DNA of 52,182 bases from Candidatus Cloacimonadota bacterium (lineage in GTDB: Bacteria > Cloacimonadota > Cloacimonadia > Cloacimonadales > TCS61): contig JAIPGO010000016.1 in assembly GCA_021736135.1 (NCBI GenBank), positions 1-52,182 on the forward strand. The letters run 5' to 3'. Made by a program: the position numbers and the translations under genes. The notes under the pieces were generated by a model. It was not told the origin of the DNA, made no database searches, and worked only from the letters and a program-made list of their open reading frames with translations. Of the stretch, positions 36,870 through 44,271 are shown one piece after another. Every line of letters begins with the position of its first letter. Within the stretch, counting starts at the first letter, position 1.

Positions 36870-37149
36870 TAAGAGCAGGCTAAGGGCAAATCCACCTTAG
36901 CTGATCATTAATCTAAGATTTTTGTTATAAAGGTTTTATCCCATAAAGCATTCCACAAAAAAAACTTGCGGAAGAATAAGTCTTCATTTCATAATGCTTT
37001 TTCAAGCCATCCCTAAGATTGAAGCGAGTTCCGGAATGAACGGTTTCATAAAATTAATTTTGCCTAAAAGAGGTTTCTGCTTGACAAAGTTTTGCGGATT
37101 GGAAAACTATACAGTTAAATAAGTAACTTACATGTTAGAAAGAGGATTT

Positions 37150-38040
37150 ATGTATTATTCAGAACTTCTCAGTAATTTAGCGAAGCAGGAGAAGAGTCCT
37201 GTTAATAAAATGTATTTAGGTGAATTGCATCTGCGCTGGAAGAATTTTCAGGAGTTGATCGAGGTGCCGGATTCAAGCAATGCCAGCCTGGCAGATGCGC
37301 TTTCCCAGTTTCTACTCACCCTGCACAACAAAAAATTTATTTTTAATAAAGCCAGGAATACGGGATTTCATCATACTTCACCTCTATTTGCCGCCTATTA
37401 CCTGCATGATCTCATATCAGCTTTAATGATACGAAAAGAGATCATAAAAGAGCCGGGAATGAACTGGGGTTTTAATTCCTTCAGTTACGATTTTACCCTA
37501 ACCGGGTCCAATCCGCTGGAGAATTCCATAAATCCCGAGATATCAAAGCTGCAGACACCCCCAGTGCTTTCTTTAACGCAGAAAATTGAGTTTCAATACC
37601 GCATTGCGGGTAAGCGAAATTTTATAAAAACCGATGTTATTCTACCTTATCTGTTATTTTTTGCCTATAAGAATCCCCGGGCTGAACACATGTTCATGAT
37701 CGAACATTATGCGGCTTTGGCAGCAAGGATGTCACGGGTGGCAAGAGTATTTGTAATCTGCGAAAGCATATCGGACTGCTACTGCAATTTTTCTGAAGAT
37801 CTTCCCATCTCGATATTTGTGCTGCAGGATAATAAGCGGAATATATCCAAGAATGCAATTTCGGTAGATGTTCTTGATAAGCTGGAAGCTGCTGTTACCG
37901 AAGCACTGAATCCGAAAGTGGCTGATAACACTTTCTTGCAGAAGCGAATTATGACTGCAGCGCCGAAGCCTGAAAAAAAACCGGCGCAAAAACCAGTTCG
38001 CAAGACTATGAAACGCATTCCCCGCTCAATGCAGAAATAG
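37150..38040 (+). CDS. Unknown protein upstream of urocanate hydratase
   Basis: A 296-residue cytoplasmic protein that I do not recognise. The ATG at 37150 is preferred over 37132 because AGAGGA stands just before it. No signal peptide. Features: KFIFNKARNTGFHHTSPLF, a middle MNWGFNSFSYDFTL, then KTDVILPYLLFFAYKNP and AEHMFMIEHYAALAARMSRVARVFVICES, which looks like a core strand-helix-strand. The last 30 residues are a basic Lys/Pro tail (PEKKPAQKPVRKT), perhaps nucleic-acid binding. It precedes hutU by 36 bases, so they may be co-transcribed. The frame is intact and the codon use resembles the neighbours. Confidence 0.65.
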   Translation: MYYSELLSNLAKQEKSPVNKMYLGELHLRWKNFQELIEVPDSSNASLADALSQFLLTLHNKKFIFNKARNTGFHHTSPLFAAYYLHDLISALMIRKEIIKEPGMNWGFNSFSYDFTLTGSNPLENSINPEISKLQTPPVLSLTQKIEFQYRIAGKRNFIKTDVILPYLLFFAYKNPRAEHMFMIEHYAALAARMSRVARVFVICESISDCYCNFSEDLPISIFVLQDNKRNISKNAISVDVLDKLEAAVTEALNPKVADNTFLQKRIMTAAPKPEKKPAQKPVRKTMKRIPRSMQK

Positions 38041-38076
38041 ATTTTTTTAATTAAATACAATCCCTGGAGTTAACAT

Positions 38077-40092
38077 ATGCAAACAAAAAATTATAATGAA
38101 GCTATGGTGATACATCTGGAAGCAGAGCTTCCTCCGGAACCTGAGTTTGAAGCAGGCAAAAGAAGGGCTCCCGATAGAGGTTTGAACCTGAGTGAAAATG
38201 AAATCCGTATAGCATTGAAAAATGCACTCCGTTATATCCCGACAGAGCTGCATACAGCAGTAGCACCGGAATTCTTAGAAGAACTGAAAACCAGGGGCAG
38301 GATCTATGGTTACCGCTGGCGTCCCCAGGGCAGACTCGTCGGGAAACCCGTTGATGAATATAAGGGCATCCTGGCAGCACGCGCTTTGCAGGTCAATATT
38401 GATAATAATCTGGATTTTGATATCGCTCTTTACCCCTATGAACTGGTAACTTATGGCGAGACGGGGCAGGTGTGTCAGAACTGGATGCAATATAGATTGA
38501 TCAAGAAATACCTGGAAGTGATCCGGGAAGACCAGACTCTGGTGGTATCATCTGGGCATCCGGTGGGCATATTCCCATCTTCGAAGGAGGCACCGCTGGT
38601 GATATCCACGAACGGACTTATCGTGGGAAAATGGGATAATCCCGAGGAATTTAAACGCTTAACAGCAATGGGAGTTACCAATTACGGACAGATGACTGCC
38701 GGTGGCTGGATGTATATCGGTCCCCAGGGCATCGTGCATGGAACATATATCACACTTTTAAATGCGGGACGAAAATACCTGGGCATTCCGGAAAATAAAG
38801 ACCTGAAAGGGATTTATTTTGTGTCTTCGGGACTGGGCGGTATGAGCGGTGCGCAAGCGAAAGCCGTGGAAATTGCCGGAGGCATCGGTGTTATTGCCGA
38901 AGTTGACAGCAGCCGCATAGAAACGCGATATTCACAAGGCTGGGTAAAACTGGTAAGCCCTGAACTGGGAAAGATCGCTGAATGGATGAAGGAATACCGG
39001 CAGAATGGGAAAGCAGTATCTATTGCTTACCAGGGTAATATCGTGGACTTACTGGAATATTTTGACCGGGAAAATATATCTGTTGAACTTATTTCTGATC
39101 AAACAAGCTGCCATGCCGTTTATGAAGGTGGCTACACTCCCGCGGGATTAAGCTTTGCAGATGGACGCCTGCTGCTGGCACAAGACCCGGAACAATTCAA
39201 GGTCAAAGTGGATGAATCTCTGCTGCGGCATTACCTGGTGATTAAAAATCTGACGCAAAAGGGCTCTTATTTCTGGGATTACGGCAATAGTTTTATGGCA
39301 TCGATATTTGATGCCGGGGCAAAGGATATCGCTTCCAACGGGTATGATACTTCAGAAGGTTTCATCTGGCCCTCTTATGTGGAAGATATTATGGGCCCAG
39401 TGTGCTTTGACCGTGGCTTTGGTCCATTCCGCTGGGTATGCCTTTCGCGCCAGGATCAAGACCTGCATCTGACTGACCAGGCTGCTATGAACTGCATAGA
39501 CCCGACGCTCAGTTCCCTGCATCGGGATAATTATCACTGGATAGCTACAGCAGAAGAAAATGAACTGGTTGTTGGTACTAAATGCCGCATACTCTATGCT
39601 GATGAGGAAGGACGGATTGCAATCGCGCTGAAATTCAACCAGATGGTGAGGGACGGAAAGATCGGTCCTGTGCTTCTGGGACGAGATCATCATGACGTTT
39701 CGGGTACGGATTCTCCCTTCCGCGAAACATCTAATATCTATGACGGCAGTCGCGTAACTGCAGACATGAGCGTGCAGTGCTGGGGCGGAAACATCGCACG
39801 GGGTATGACGCTGGTGGCTCTGCATAATGGTGGTGGCACAGGAATAGGACGAGCATCAAATGGTGGCTTCGGTTTGCTTTTAGACGGTTCTGTGCATGCT
39901 GATAAAGTGATCAAAAGTGCTTTATGCTGGGACGTGATGGGTGGTGTTGCCAGAAGATCATGGGCAAGAAATACTCCCGCTCTCGAAACTGTGGCTCAAT
40001 GGAACACTAAACATAAAGATGAAGGCCATATTACCATGCCTTATATTGCTGACGAGGAATTGATTGAGAAGATAGTGAACGGTAATCAGTGA
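38077..40092 (+). CDS. hutU: Urocanate hydratase
   Basis: A 671-residue NAD-dependent enzyme converting urocanate to 4-imidazolone-5-propionate, step two of histidine breakdown, in the cytoplasm. Recognised by RWRPQGRLVGKP, ALYPYELVTYGETG, SSGHPVGIFPSS, NYGQMTAGGWMYIGPQGIVHGT, SSGLGGMSGAQ (NAD-binding glycine loop), the DQTSCHAVYEGGYTPAG segment and ALHNGGGTGIGRASNGG. The length is that of the longer (about 670) form. Shine-Dalgarno CTGGAG precedes ATG. The other hut genes (hutH, hutI, ftcD) are not in the window, so it is separated from its pathway here. Confidence 0.95.
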   Translation: MQTKNYNEAMVIHLEAELPPEPEFEAGKRRAPDRGLNLSENEIRIALKNALRYIPTELHTAVAPEFLEELKTRGRIYGYRWRPQGRLVGKPVDEYKGILAARALQVNIDNNLDFDIALYPYELVTYGETGQVCQNWMQYRLIKKYLEVIREDQTLVVSSGHPVGIFPSSKEAPLVISTNGLIVGKWDNPEEFKRLTAMGVTNYGQMTAGGWMYIGPQGIVHGTYITLLNAGRKYLGIPENKDLKGIYFVSSGLGGMSGAQAKAVEIAGGIGVIAEVDSSRIETRYSQGWVKLVSPELGKIAEWMKEYRQNGKAVSIAYQGNIVDLLEYFDRENISVELISDQTSCHAVYEGGYTPAGLSFADGRLLLAQDPEQFKVKVDESLLRHYLVIKNLTQKGSYFWDYGNSFMASIFDAGAKDIASNGYDTSEGFIWPSYVEDIMGPVCFDRGFGPFRWVCLSRQDQDLHLTDQAAMNCIDPTLSSLHRDNYHWIATAEENELVVGTKCRILYADEEGRIAIALKFNQMVRDGKIGPVLLGRDHHDVSGTDSPFRETSNIYDGSRVTADMSVQCWGGNIARGMTLVALHNGGGTGIGRASNGGFGLLLDGSVHADKVIKSALCWDVMGGVARRSWARNTPALETVAQWNTKHKDEGHITMPYIADEELIEKIVNGNQ

Positions 40093-40111
40093 TCGGTGAC
40101 GCGAATTCGTA

Positions 40112-40134
40112 GGGGTAAACCTTGTGTTTACCCC
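40112..40134. repeat. Perfect 9-bp hairpin after hutU, repeat family copy 1
   Basis: GGGGTAAAC (40112-40120), CTTGT, GTTTACCCC (40126-40134). The flanks CGTA...CCCCG and the loop resemble 49791-49816, where two stem pairs are changed in a compensating way. No U tract. Confidence 0.7.
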
Positions 40135-40529
40135 CGGCCATTCTCTCTTCCGACATCACTCCCTCTCATAATACGAACGCATAACACAATAAAAAATATC
40201 TCCCGTCAATCTTCTAATTTTCACTCACTCATCACCGTATTTTATTAAAAATCCATCATATTATATTATTTATCATAAAGTTACAACTATTTACTGCCAC
40301 TAAAGAGTGGATGCTATAGGGATGCTATGGCTTCCAAATCACCCCAAAAATCCTTATTATTTTACCAGCCTGAAATAGAACATTTGTTTTAGTAATTATT
40401 TATCTTTTTCCCGGCTTTCCAGCGTCAGTTATGTCAGCTGCGTCTGCTAAGTCCGCTGCGTCAACTCCGTTTACTAAGCTCACAGAGTTCACCCGGTTGC
40501 TCAGAAAGTTCACAGAGAGAAAAAAAAAT

Positions 40530-40578
40530 ATATGAAATAAGTGACATTTATATACAGTTTATATGAAATAAGTGACAT
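40530..40578 (+). promoter_or_regulatory. Two 18-base direct repeats, 31 bp apart
   Basis: ATATGAAATAAGTGACAT at 40530-40547 and again, without change, at 40561-40578. The 31-bp period equals three helical turns, as expected of tandem regulator sites. They are 163-211 bases before the 159-residue gene. Confidence 0.55.
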
Positions 40579-40662
40579 CACTAACTAATTGAAATTTTAT
40601 GTAATTGACAATATTTTAGCTGATGACACTTTTTGAGCTGTAAGCTCACAAAAAAAGTTTGT

Positions 40663-40725
40663 TGAATGTGAGCTGCCCTGATCAGGCAGGCGTGTTTGGG
40701 CAAACATTAACGCTTCTCACATTCA
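40663..40725 (+). ncRNA. Candidate structured mRNA leader (three-way junction)
   Basis: A perfect 10-bp closing stem, TGAATGTGAG (40663-40672) with CTCACATTCA (40716-40725), encloses two hairpins: CTGCC/GGCAG (40673-40689, 7-base loop) and GCG-TGTTT/AAACA-CGC (40690-40713, GGGC loop, 4-base bulge). The stem ends three bases before AAGGAG, the ribosome site of the 159-residue gene. The shape is like a riboswitch or RNA-stability leader; no known class was recognised. Confidence 0.5.
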
Positions 40726-40740
40726 GAAAGGAGTTCTATT

Positions 40741-41220
40741 ATGAAAACTGCCTTAAAATCACCTTACCTTGTGGTAACCGGTCGTGATGGTGAGAAAGTG
40801 GCTTATGGCTGGAAAGACCTGGAAGTTACTTTTCTGCGCGACTACTTTATTCCCTATAATCCCGTAGGTCAGGCGGCATTCGCTGCCAAAACAACCGCTG
40901 TCACAGAAACCTGGAAAGATGCAGATATCGGATTCCTGGCTGATATGCAGACTTATGCAGGTGCCTGGAATGAAACCCAGCTTGACGGATGCACCCAGAT
41001 CCCTCGCACCAGTATGAATATATTCGTCAAAGCTTGCTTTGCTGCTGCAAAGGCAGCTTCGTTCGATATTACAACTCTTACTGTTGCTGACTTCGGTGGT
41101 GAACCGGGTGCTTTGCTGGGAACTTCTGCACCTAACGTTGGCAATCTGGTAACTGCTGCTGGACTTCCCTCCTGCGGAATTGACCTGGAAACTTTGCATA
41201 ATTCGATTGTTGAAGCTTAA
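40741..41220 (+). CDS. Unknown 159-residue protein, probably highly expressed
   Basis: A 159-residue protein of unknown family. It opens MKTALKSPYLVVTGRDGEKV with no signal peptide, and has an Ala-rich middle (FVKACFAAAKAASFDITTLT) and GGEPGALLGTSAPNVGNLV. Three cysteines. A strong AAGGAG ribosome site, a structured leader with a 10-bp closing stem and its own GC-rich terminator make it a monocistronic unit; strong expression is inferred from these. Direct repeats upstream suggest regulation. Could be a structural or storage protein; nothing in the sequence decides it. Confidence 0.75.
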   Translation: MKTALKSPYLVVTGRDGEKVAYGWKDLEVTFLRDYFIPYNPVGQAAFAAKTTAVTETWKDADIGFLADMQTYAGAWNETQLDGCTQIPRTSMNIFVKACFAAAKAASFDITTLTVADFGGEPGALLGTSAPNVGNLVTAAGLPSCGIDLETLHNSIVEA

Positions 41221-41223
41221 AAC

Positions 41224-41252
41224 AAGAGGGGGCATAAGCCCCCTTGTTTCTT
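41224..41252 (+). terminator. Intrinsic terminator of the 159-residue gene
   Basis: GGGGGC ATAA GCCCCC, six GC pairs with a tetraloop, flanked by ACAAGA and TTGTTTCTT, starting a few bases after the TAA. Confidence 0.85.
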
Positions 41253-41363
41253 GAAATGAAAGGCATAAAACGGGAACATGAAGAAAAAATTCCAGTATTT
41301 CTTGACAGGATAGAAGTAATAGGCGTAATTATATTTATGAATGAGATATTTAAGGAGAGGTAG

Positions 41364-42035
41364 ATGGTGCGTGAATTATTGACATTGAAACAGGCGGCAG
41401 CGCATTTGAAAGTAACTATATCCGTGATCAGGGAAATGATCAATTCGGATCTGCTGCAGACAGTTAAAAATGGGAACACGATTAAGATTGATCAGGCAGA
41501 ACTTGATGAATGGCTGGCAAGTTTGAACGAAGAGGAAGTAAGAAAATTATCCTTACAGCGGTCAATCTGCAAATTCAGTGATTATTATAAACCGGAATAT
41601 ATTAATCTTGATTTTGAGGCAGATAATAAATATGAAGCTATTGCAGAAATGAGTAAGAAAGCGAAGGAACTGGGTGTAGTGCGTGATCACCGGTGGCTTT
41701 ATCAAGTAGTGGTGGCTCGGGAAGAGCTGGTCTCCACAGCAGTTGGTAATGGAGTTACCCTGTTGCATGCGCGTCATTTTCATCCTTCGAAAATCAAAAA
41801 GCCGGCAGTTCTTTTTGGCAGAAGCAAAGAACCTATCGAGTTTGATGCACTTGATAACAAGCCGGTAGAACTTTATTTTCTGCTGCTGCTGCACAATGAT
41901 TACCAGCATCTATTCAGTATTTCCTATATTTCCAAAAATATCCTGATGTCTGACAGCAATCTGGAGAAATTACGGAAGGCACAGACGGGCGAAGAGATAG
42001 CGGAAGTATTAGTAGGGAGTGTAATTAATAACTAA
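41364..42035 (+). CDS. HTH (excisionase/MerR-type) fused to PTS IIA-2 domain
   Basis: A 223-residue protein. Residues 5-50 form a winged helix of the excisionase family (LLTLKQAAAHLKVTISVIREMIN, then IDQAELDEWLAS). Residues about 80-220 are a PTS EIIA type 2 (PtsN/fructose-type) domain: VVAREELVSTAVGNGVTLLHARHFHP with the phosphoacceptor His135, then PVELYFLLLLHNDYQHLFSIS. The family receives phosphate from HPr; with a DNA-binding head it would act as a transcription regulator sensing PTS state rather than moving sugar. No EIIB or EIIC gene is nearby. AGGAGAGG precedes ATG. TTGACA at 41302 is upstream with a poor -10. Confidence 0.82.
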   Translation: MVRELLTLKQAAAHLKVTISVIREMINSDLLQTVKNGNTIKIDQAELDEWLASLNEEEVRKLSLQRSICKFSDYYKPEYINLDFEADNKYEAIAEMSKKAKELGVVRDHRWLYQVVVAREELVSTAVGNGVTLLHARHFHPSKIKKPAVLFGRSKEPIEFDALDNKPVELYFLLLLHNDYQHLFSISYISKNILMSDSNLEKLRKAQTGEEIAEVLVGSVINN

Positions 42036-42235
42036 TCCAGGACCGTGATGACTCCGGTTTGCGGACGGGAAAGACGATTACTTTTTAAGATGAAGAGCCC
42101 GTATTATTTGCCGGCTCCCATGCGCAACAGGCAAAAGTCAGTATCATGAATACTTAGTGTGGTTATGATTAATTGCCTGCTTAATCTGCAAAAAAAACAA
42201 GTTGAACCATTTAAGCCGATTTAATCCTAATTATT

Positions 42236-42265
42236 TTGCTGACTCAAGATGGAGAAATTTATACT
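42236..42265 (+). promoter_or_regulatory. Possible promoter of the reductase operon
   Basis: TTGCTG (42236-42241), 18 bases, TATACT (42260-42265). It would leave a leader of about 200 bases containing the dyad repeat. Confidence 0.4.
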
Positions 42266-42327
42266 ATATAAGTAAAAATGATTAAATTCTTTACAGAGAG
42301 AAGTGATGCTGTCTGGATGGTTATGTA

Positions 42328-42377
42328 TTTTTTTGGAGTGCATTAGCTCCCGCTAATGCAACGACACGCAGTCGAGT
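42328..42377 (+). repeat. GCATTAGC dyad repeat, direct copy
   Basis: Matches 32542-32590 in inverted orientation. GCATTAGC (8) TCCC GCTAATGC (8) hairpin followed by CGAC-ACGCA-GTCG. Confidence 0.8.
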
Positions 42378-42474
42378 AGAAGGCGGGCAATGGACGATGG
42401 GCAATGGACGATGAAAGATGGGGGGAGATTAAGGATTAAGGATTAAGAATTAAAGATGAAATAAAGGAGCCATA

Positions 42475-43608
42475 GTGAATTACAGAAAATTAGGAAATCC
42501 CGGGGAGCAGGTCTCAATACTGGGATTTGGTTTAATGCGTCTGCCGGTAGTGGAAGGTGAGCATGGCAAAATTGATTTTGAGAAAGCAAAAGAGATGTTT
42601 GACTTTGCTCTGGCAAACGGGATAAATTATTTTGATACCGCATATCCCTATCATAAAGGTATGAGTGAAGGCTTTTTACGTGAAGCGCTGGGAGACCGAA
42701 GGAAACAGGTTTTCATCGCCGATAAGCTGCCCTGCTGGGCGGTGAAGGAAAATGCTGATTTTGACCGGCTGCTGCAGGAACAACTGCTGCGGCTGGGTAC
42801 GGATTATATAGATTTTTATCTGCTGCATGCCTTAAATGCTAAAAGCTGGCCGATTATGAAGGAACTGGGTGTGCTGGAGTGGCTGGAAAAACAGAAGGAA
42901 AAAGGCCTGATCAGGCATATCGGATTCAGCTTCCATGATAAACTGAAAGTGTTTAAGGAAATAATCAGAAGCTATAACTGGGAATTTTGCCAGATTCAAT
43001 ATAACTATATGGATACGGAATTTCAAGCCGGTGAGGCGGGACTAAAATATGCAGCAAAACGTGGAATAGATGTTATCGTGATGGAACCGCTCAAAGGGGG
43101 GCTTTTAGCGAAAGAACCACCGGATGATGTGAAAAAGGCTGTTAAGGAACTAGGCATTGTAAACGGAAATGTTAATCTGGGTCTGCGCTGGGTATGGGAA
43201 CAACCGGAAGTGAAAATATTGCTTAGCGGTATGAATAATATGGAACAAATGAAAGAAAATATTGCCATTGCCGGAAAGAATGAAATTCCCCTTACTAAAG
43301 AAGAACATCATTATTTGCAGGTATTGAAGAATACTTTTCAAGAACGACTGATGATTGGTTGCACCGAATGCAATTATTGCCGGGCATGCCCGCAGAAAGT
43401 CGCTATTCCGATAATATTCAGGTTTTATAATACAGCCTGCATTTATGAAGCACCAAAATGGGGACAGAGCATGTATAGTCTTTTTCTGAGAGAGGAAAAC
43501 CGGGCAGATAAGTGCATTCAATGCGGTCATTGTGAAACTCGGTGTCCACAGGATCTGCCGATCATGGAAACTCTGGTAAAAGCAGATAAATATTTGAGGG
43601 GCATTTGA
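42475..43608 (+). CDS. Aldo/keto reductase with C-terminal 4Fe-4S domain
   Basis: A 377-residue oxidoreductase. GTG start with AAAGGAG upstream. The AKR barrel begins NYRKLGNPGEQVSILGFGLMRLP; FDTAYPYHKGMSE holds the catalytic Asp and Tyr, ADKLP the Lys, and LLHALN the His. The C-terminus adds cysteine motifs CTECNYCRACP (near residue 295) and CIQCGHCETRCPQ (near 346), for iron-sulfur clusters, as in the ferredoxin-like AKR subgroup of anaerobes. The substrate is unknown. First gene of a plus-strand run; its stop overlaps the next ATG by one base (TGATG). Confidence 0.87.
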   Translation: MNYRKLGNPGEQVSILGFGLMRLPVVEGEHGKIDFEKAKEMFDFALANGINYFDTAYPYHKGMSEGFLREALGDRRKQVFIADKLPCWAVKENADFDRLLQEQLLRLGTDYIDFYLLHALNAKSWPIMKELGVLEWLEKQKEKGLIRHIGFSFHDKLKVFKEIIRSYNWEFCQIQYNYMDTEFQAGEAGLKYAAKRGIDVIVMEPLKGGLLAKEPPDDVKKAVKELGIVNGNVNLGLRWVWEQPEVKILLSGMNNMEQMKENIAIAGKNEIPLTKEEHHYLQVLKNTFQERLMIGCTECNYCRACPQKVAIPIIFRFYNTACIYEAPKWGQSMYSLFLREENRADKCIQCGHCETRCPQDLPIMETLVKADKYLRGI

Positions 43609-44264
43609 TGGTTGAAGCCGTAATCTTCGATATGGATGGTGTGATGATAGATTCTGAGCGTGAGCATTACCAGGTGGAGCAGAAATTTTTCCAAGAACTG
43701 GGAATTGATACGGAAGCGCTGGAATATAACAAATTTGTGGGTTTGAGCAGTAAGCTGATGTGGACGGAACTGCAGGAAACCTTTGCCCTGCCATTTACTG
43801 TTGCAGAACTGATGGCAAAGGCGGCAGCGAAACTGCAGGCGCATTTTGAACAACTGGAGTTAAATCCAATGCCGGGACTGATAGAGCTGCTGGACTACAT
43901 TAATGAGCGCAGCATGCTGATTGCTGTGGCATCTTCATCACCTATGGGTCTTATCGGGCTGGTGGTGGACAGGCTGGGTATCCGCAATTATTTTGATGTG
44001 CTGGTTTCAGGAGATGAAGTTGCGCAGGGTAAGCCATTCCCCGATGTATATCTGCATACGGCGGCTTTACTGGGTGCAAGCCCGGAGCATTGTGTGGTTA
44101 TTGAAGATTCCGCAAATGGTTCACGAGCAGCGAAAAAGGCGAATATGACTTGTATTGGGTTCCGTAACCCATCTTCGGGTGAACAGGATCTGAGCGGATG
44201 TGACCTGGTTGTGGAGAGTTTTACTGGAAAAGATCTGGAGATAATAGAAGAAAATCTATGGTAG
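43608..44264 (+). CDS. HAD-family phosphatase/phosphoglucomutase-like hydrolase
   Basis: A 218-residue HAD subfamily IA protein. Motif I DMDGVMIDSE near the N-terminus with nucleophile Asp; motif II VASSS; conserved Lys in GKPFPDVYL; motif III VIEDSANG. The cap is helical as in beta-phosphoglucomutase and 2-deoxyglucose-6-phosphate phosphatase relatives. ATG at 43608 overlaps the reductase stop (TTGATG); a TTG three bases earlier is in frame. Substrate not determinable. Confidence 0.88.
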   Translation: MVEAVIFDMDGVMIDSEREHYQVEQKFFQELGIDTEALEYNKFVGLSSKLMWTELQETFALPFTVAELMAKAAAKLQAHFEQLELNPMPGLIELLDYINERSMLIAVASSSPMGLIGLVVDRLGIRNYFDVLVSGDEVAQGKPFPDVYLHTAALLGASPEHCVVIEDSANGSRAAKKANMTCIGFRNPSSGEQDLSGCDLVVESFTGKDLEIIEENLW

Positions 44265-44271
44265 GTATATT

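Larger units (their letters stand above)
36770..37149. other. Divergent regulatory gap
   Basis: No gene. It has the kinase promoter and three TGTCACA sites on the left. On the right, TTGACA (37081-37086) precedes the 302-residue gene but its best -10, TATACA (37108-37113), is 21 bases away, which is too far for a usual promoter. Confidence 0.5.
40093..40740. other. 648-bp gap with hairpin, direct repeats and structured leader
   Basis: No gene. From left: GGGGTAAAC hairpin (40112-40134); a stretch with GCTGCGTC twice and CACAGAG twice (about 40430-40520); two 18-base direct repeats (40530, 40561); TTGACA (40605-40610) without a good -10; the structured leader (40663-40725). Confidence 0.6.
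42036..42474. other. Gap with promoter and repeats
   Basis: No gene. Contains a possible promoter (42236-42265), the GCATTAGC dyad repeat (42328-42377), GGGCAATGGACGAT twice (about 42386-42413) and a run of GATTAAG-like units (42428-42455) up to the next gene. Confidence 0.55.

Noticed and set aside
37081-37113. TTGACA...TATACA as promoter
   Set aside because: The 21-base spacing is too long for a usual sigma-70 promoter; kept only as part of the -35 observation.
40663-40725. Known riboswitch class for the structured leader
   Set aside because: The stem and loop sequences did not match any class I could recall, such as TPP, cobalamin, SAM, glycine or c-di-GMP; left unnamed.
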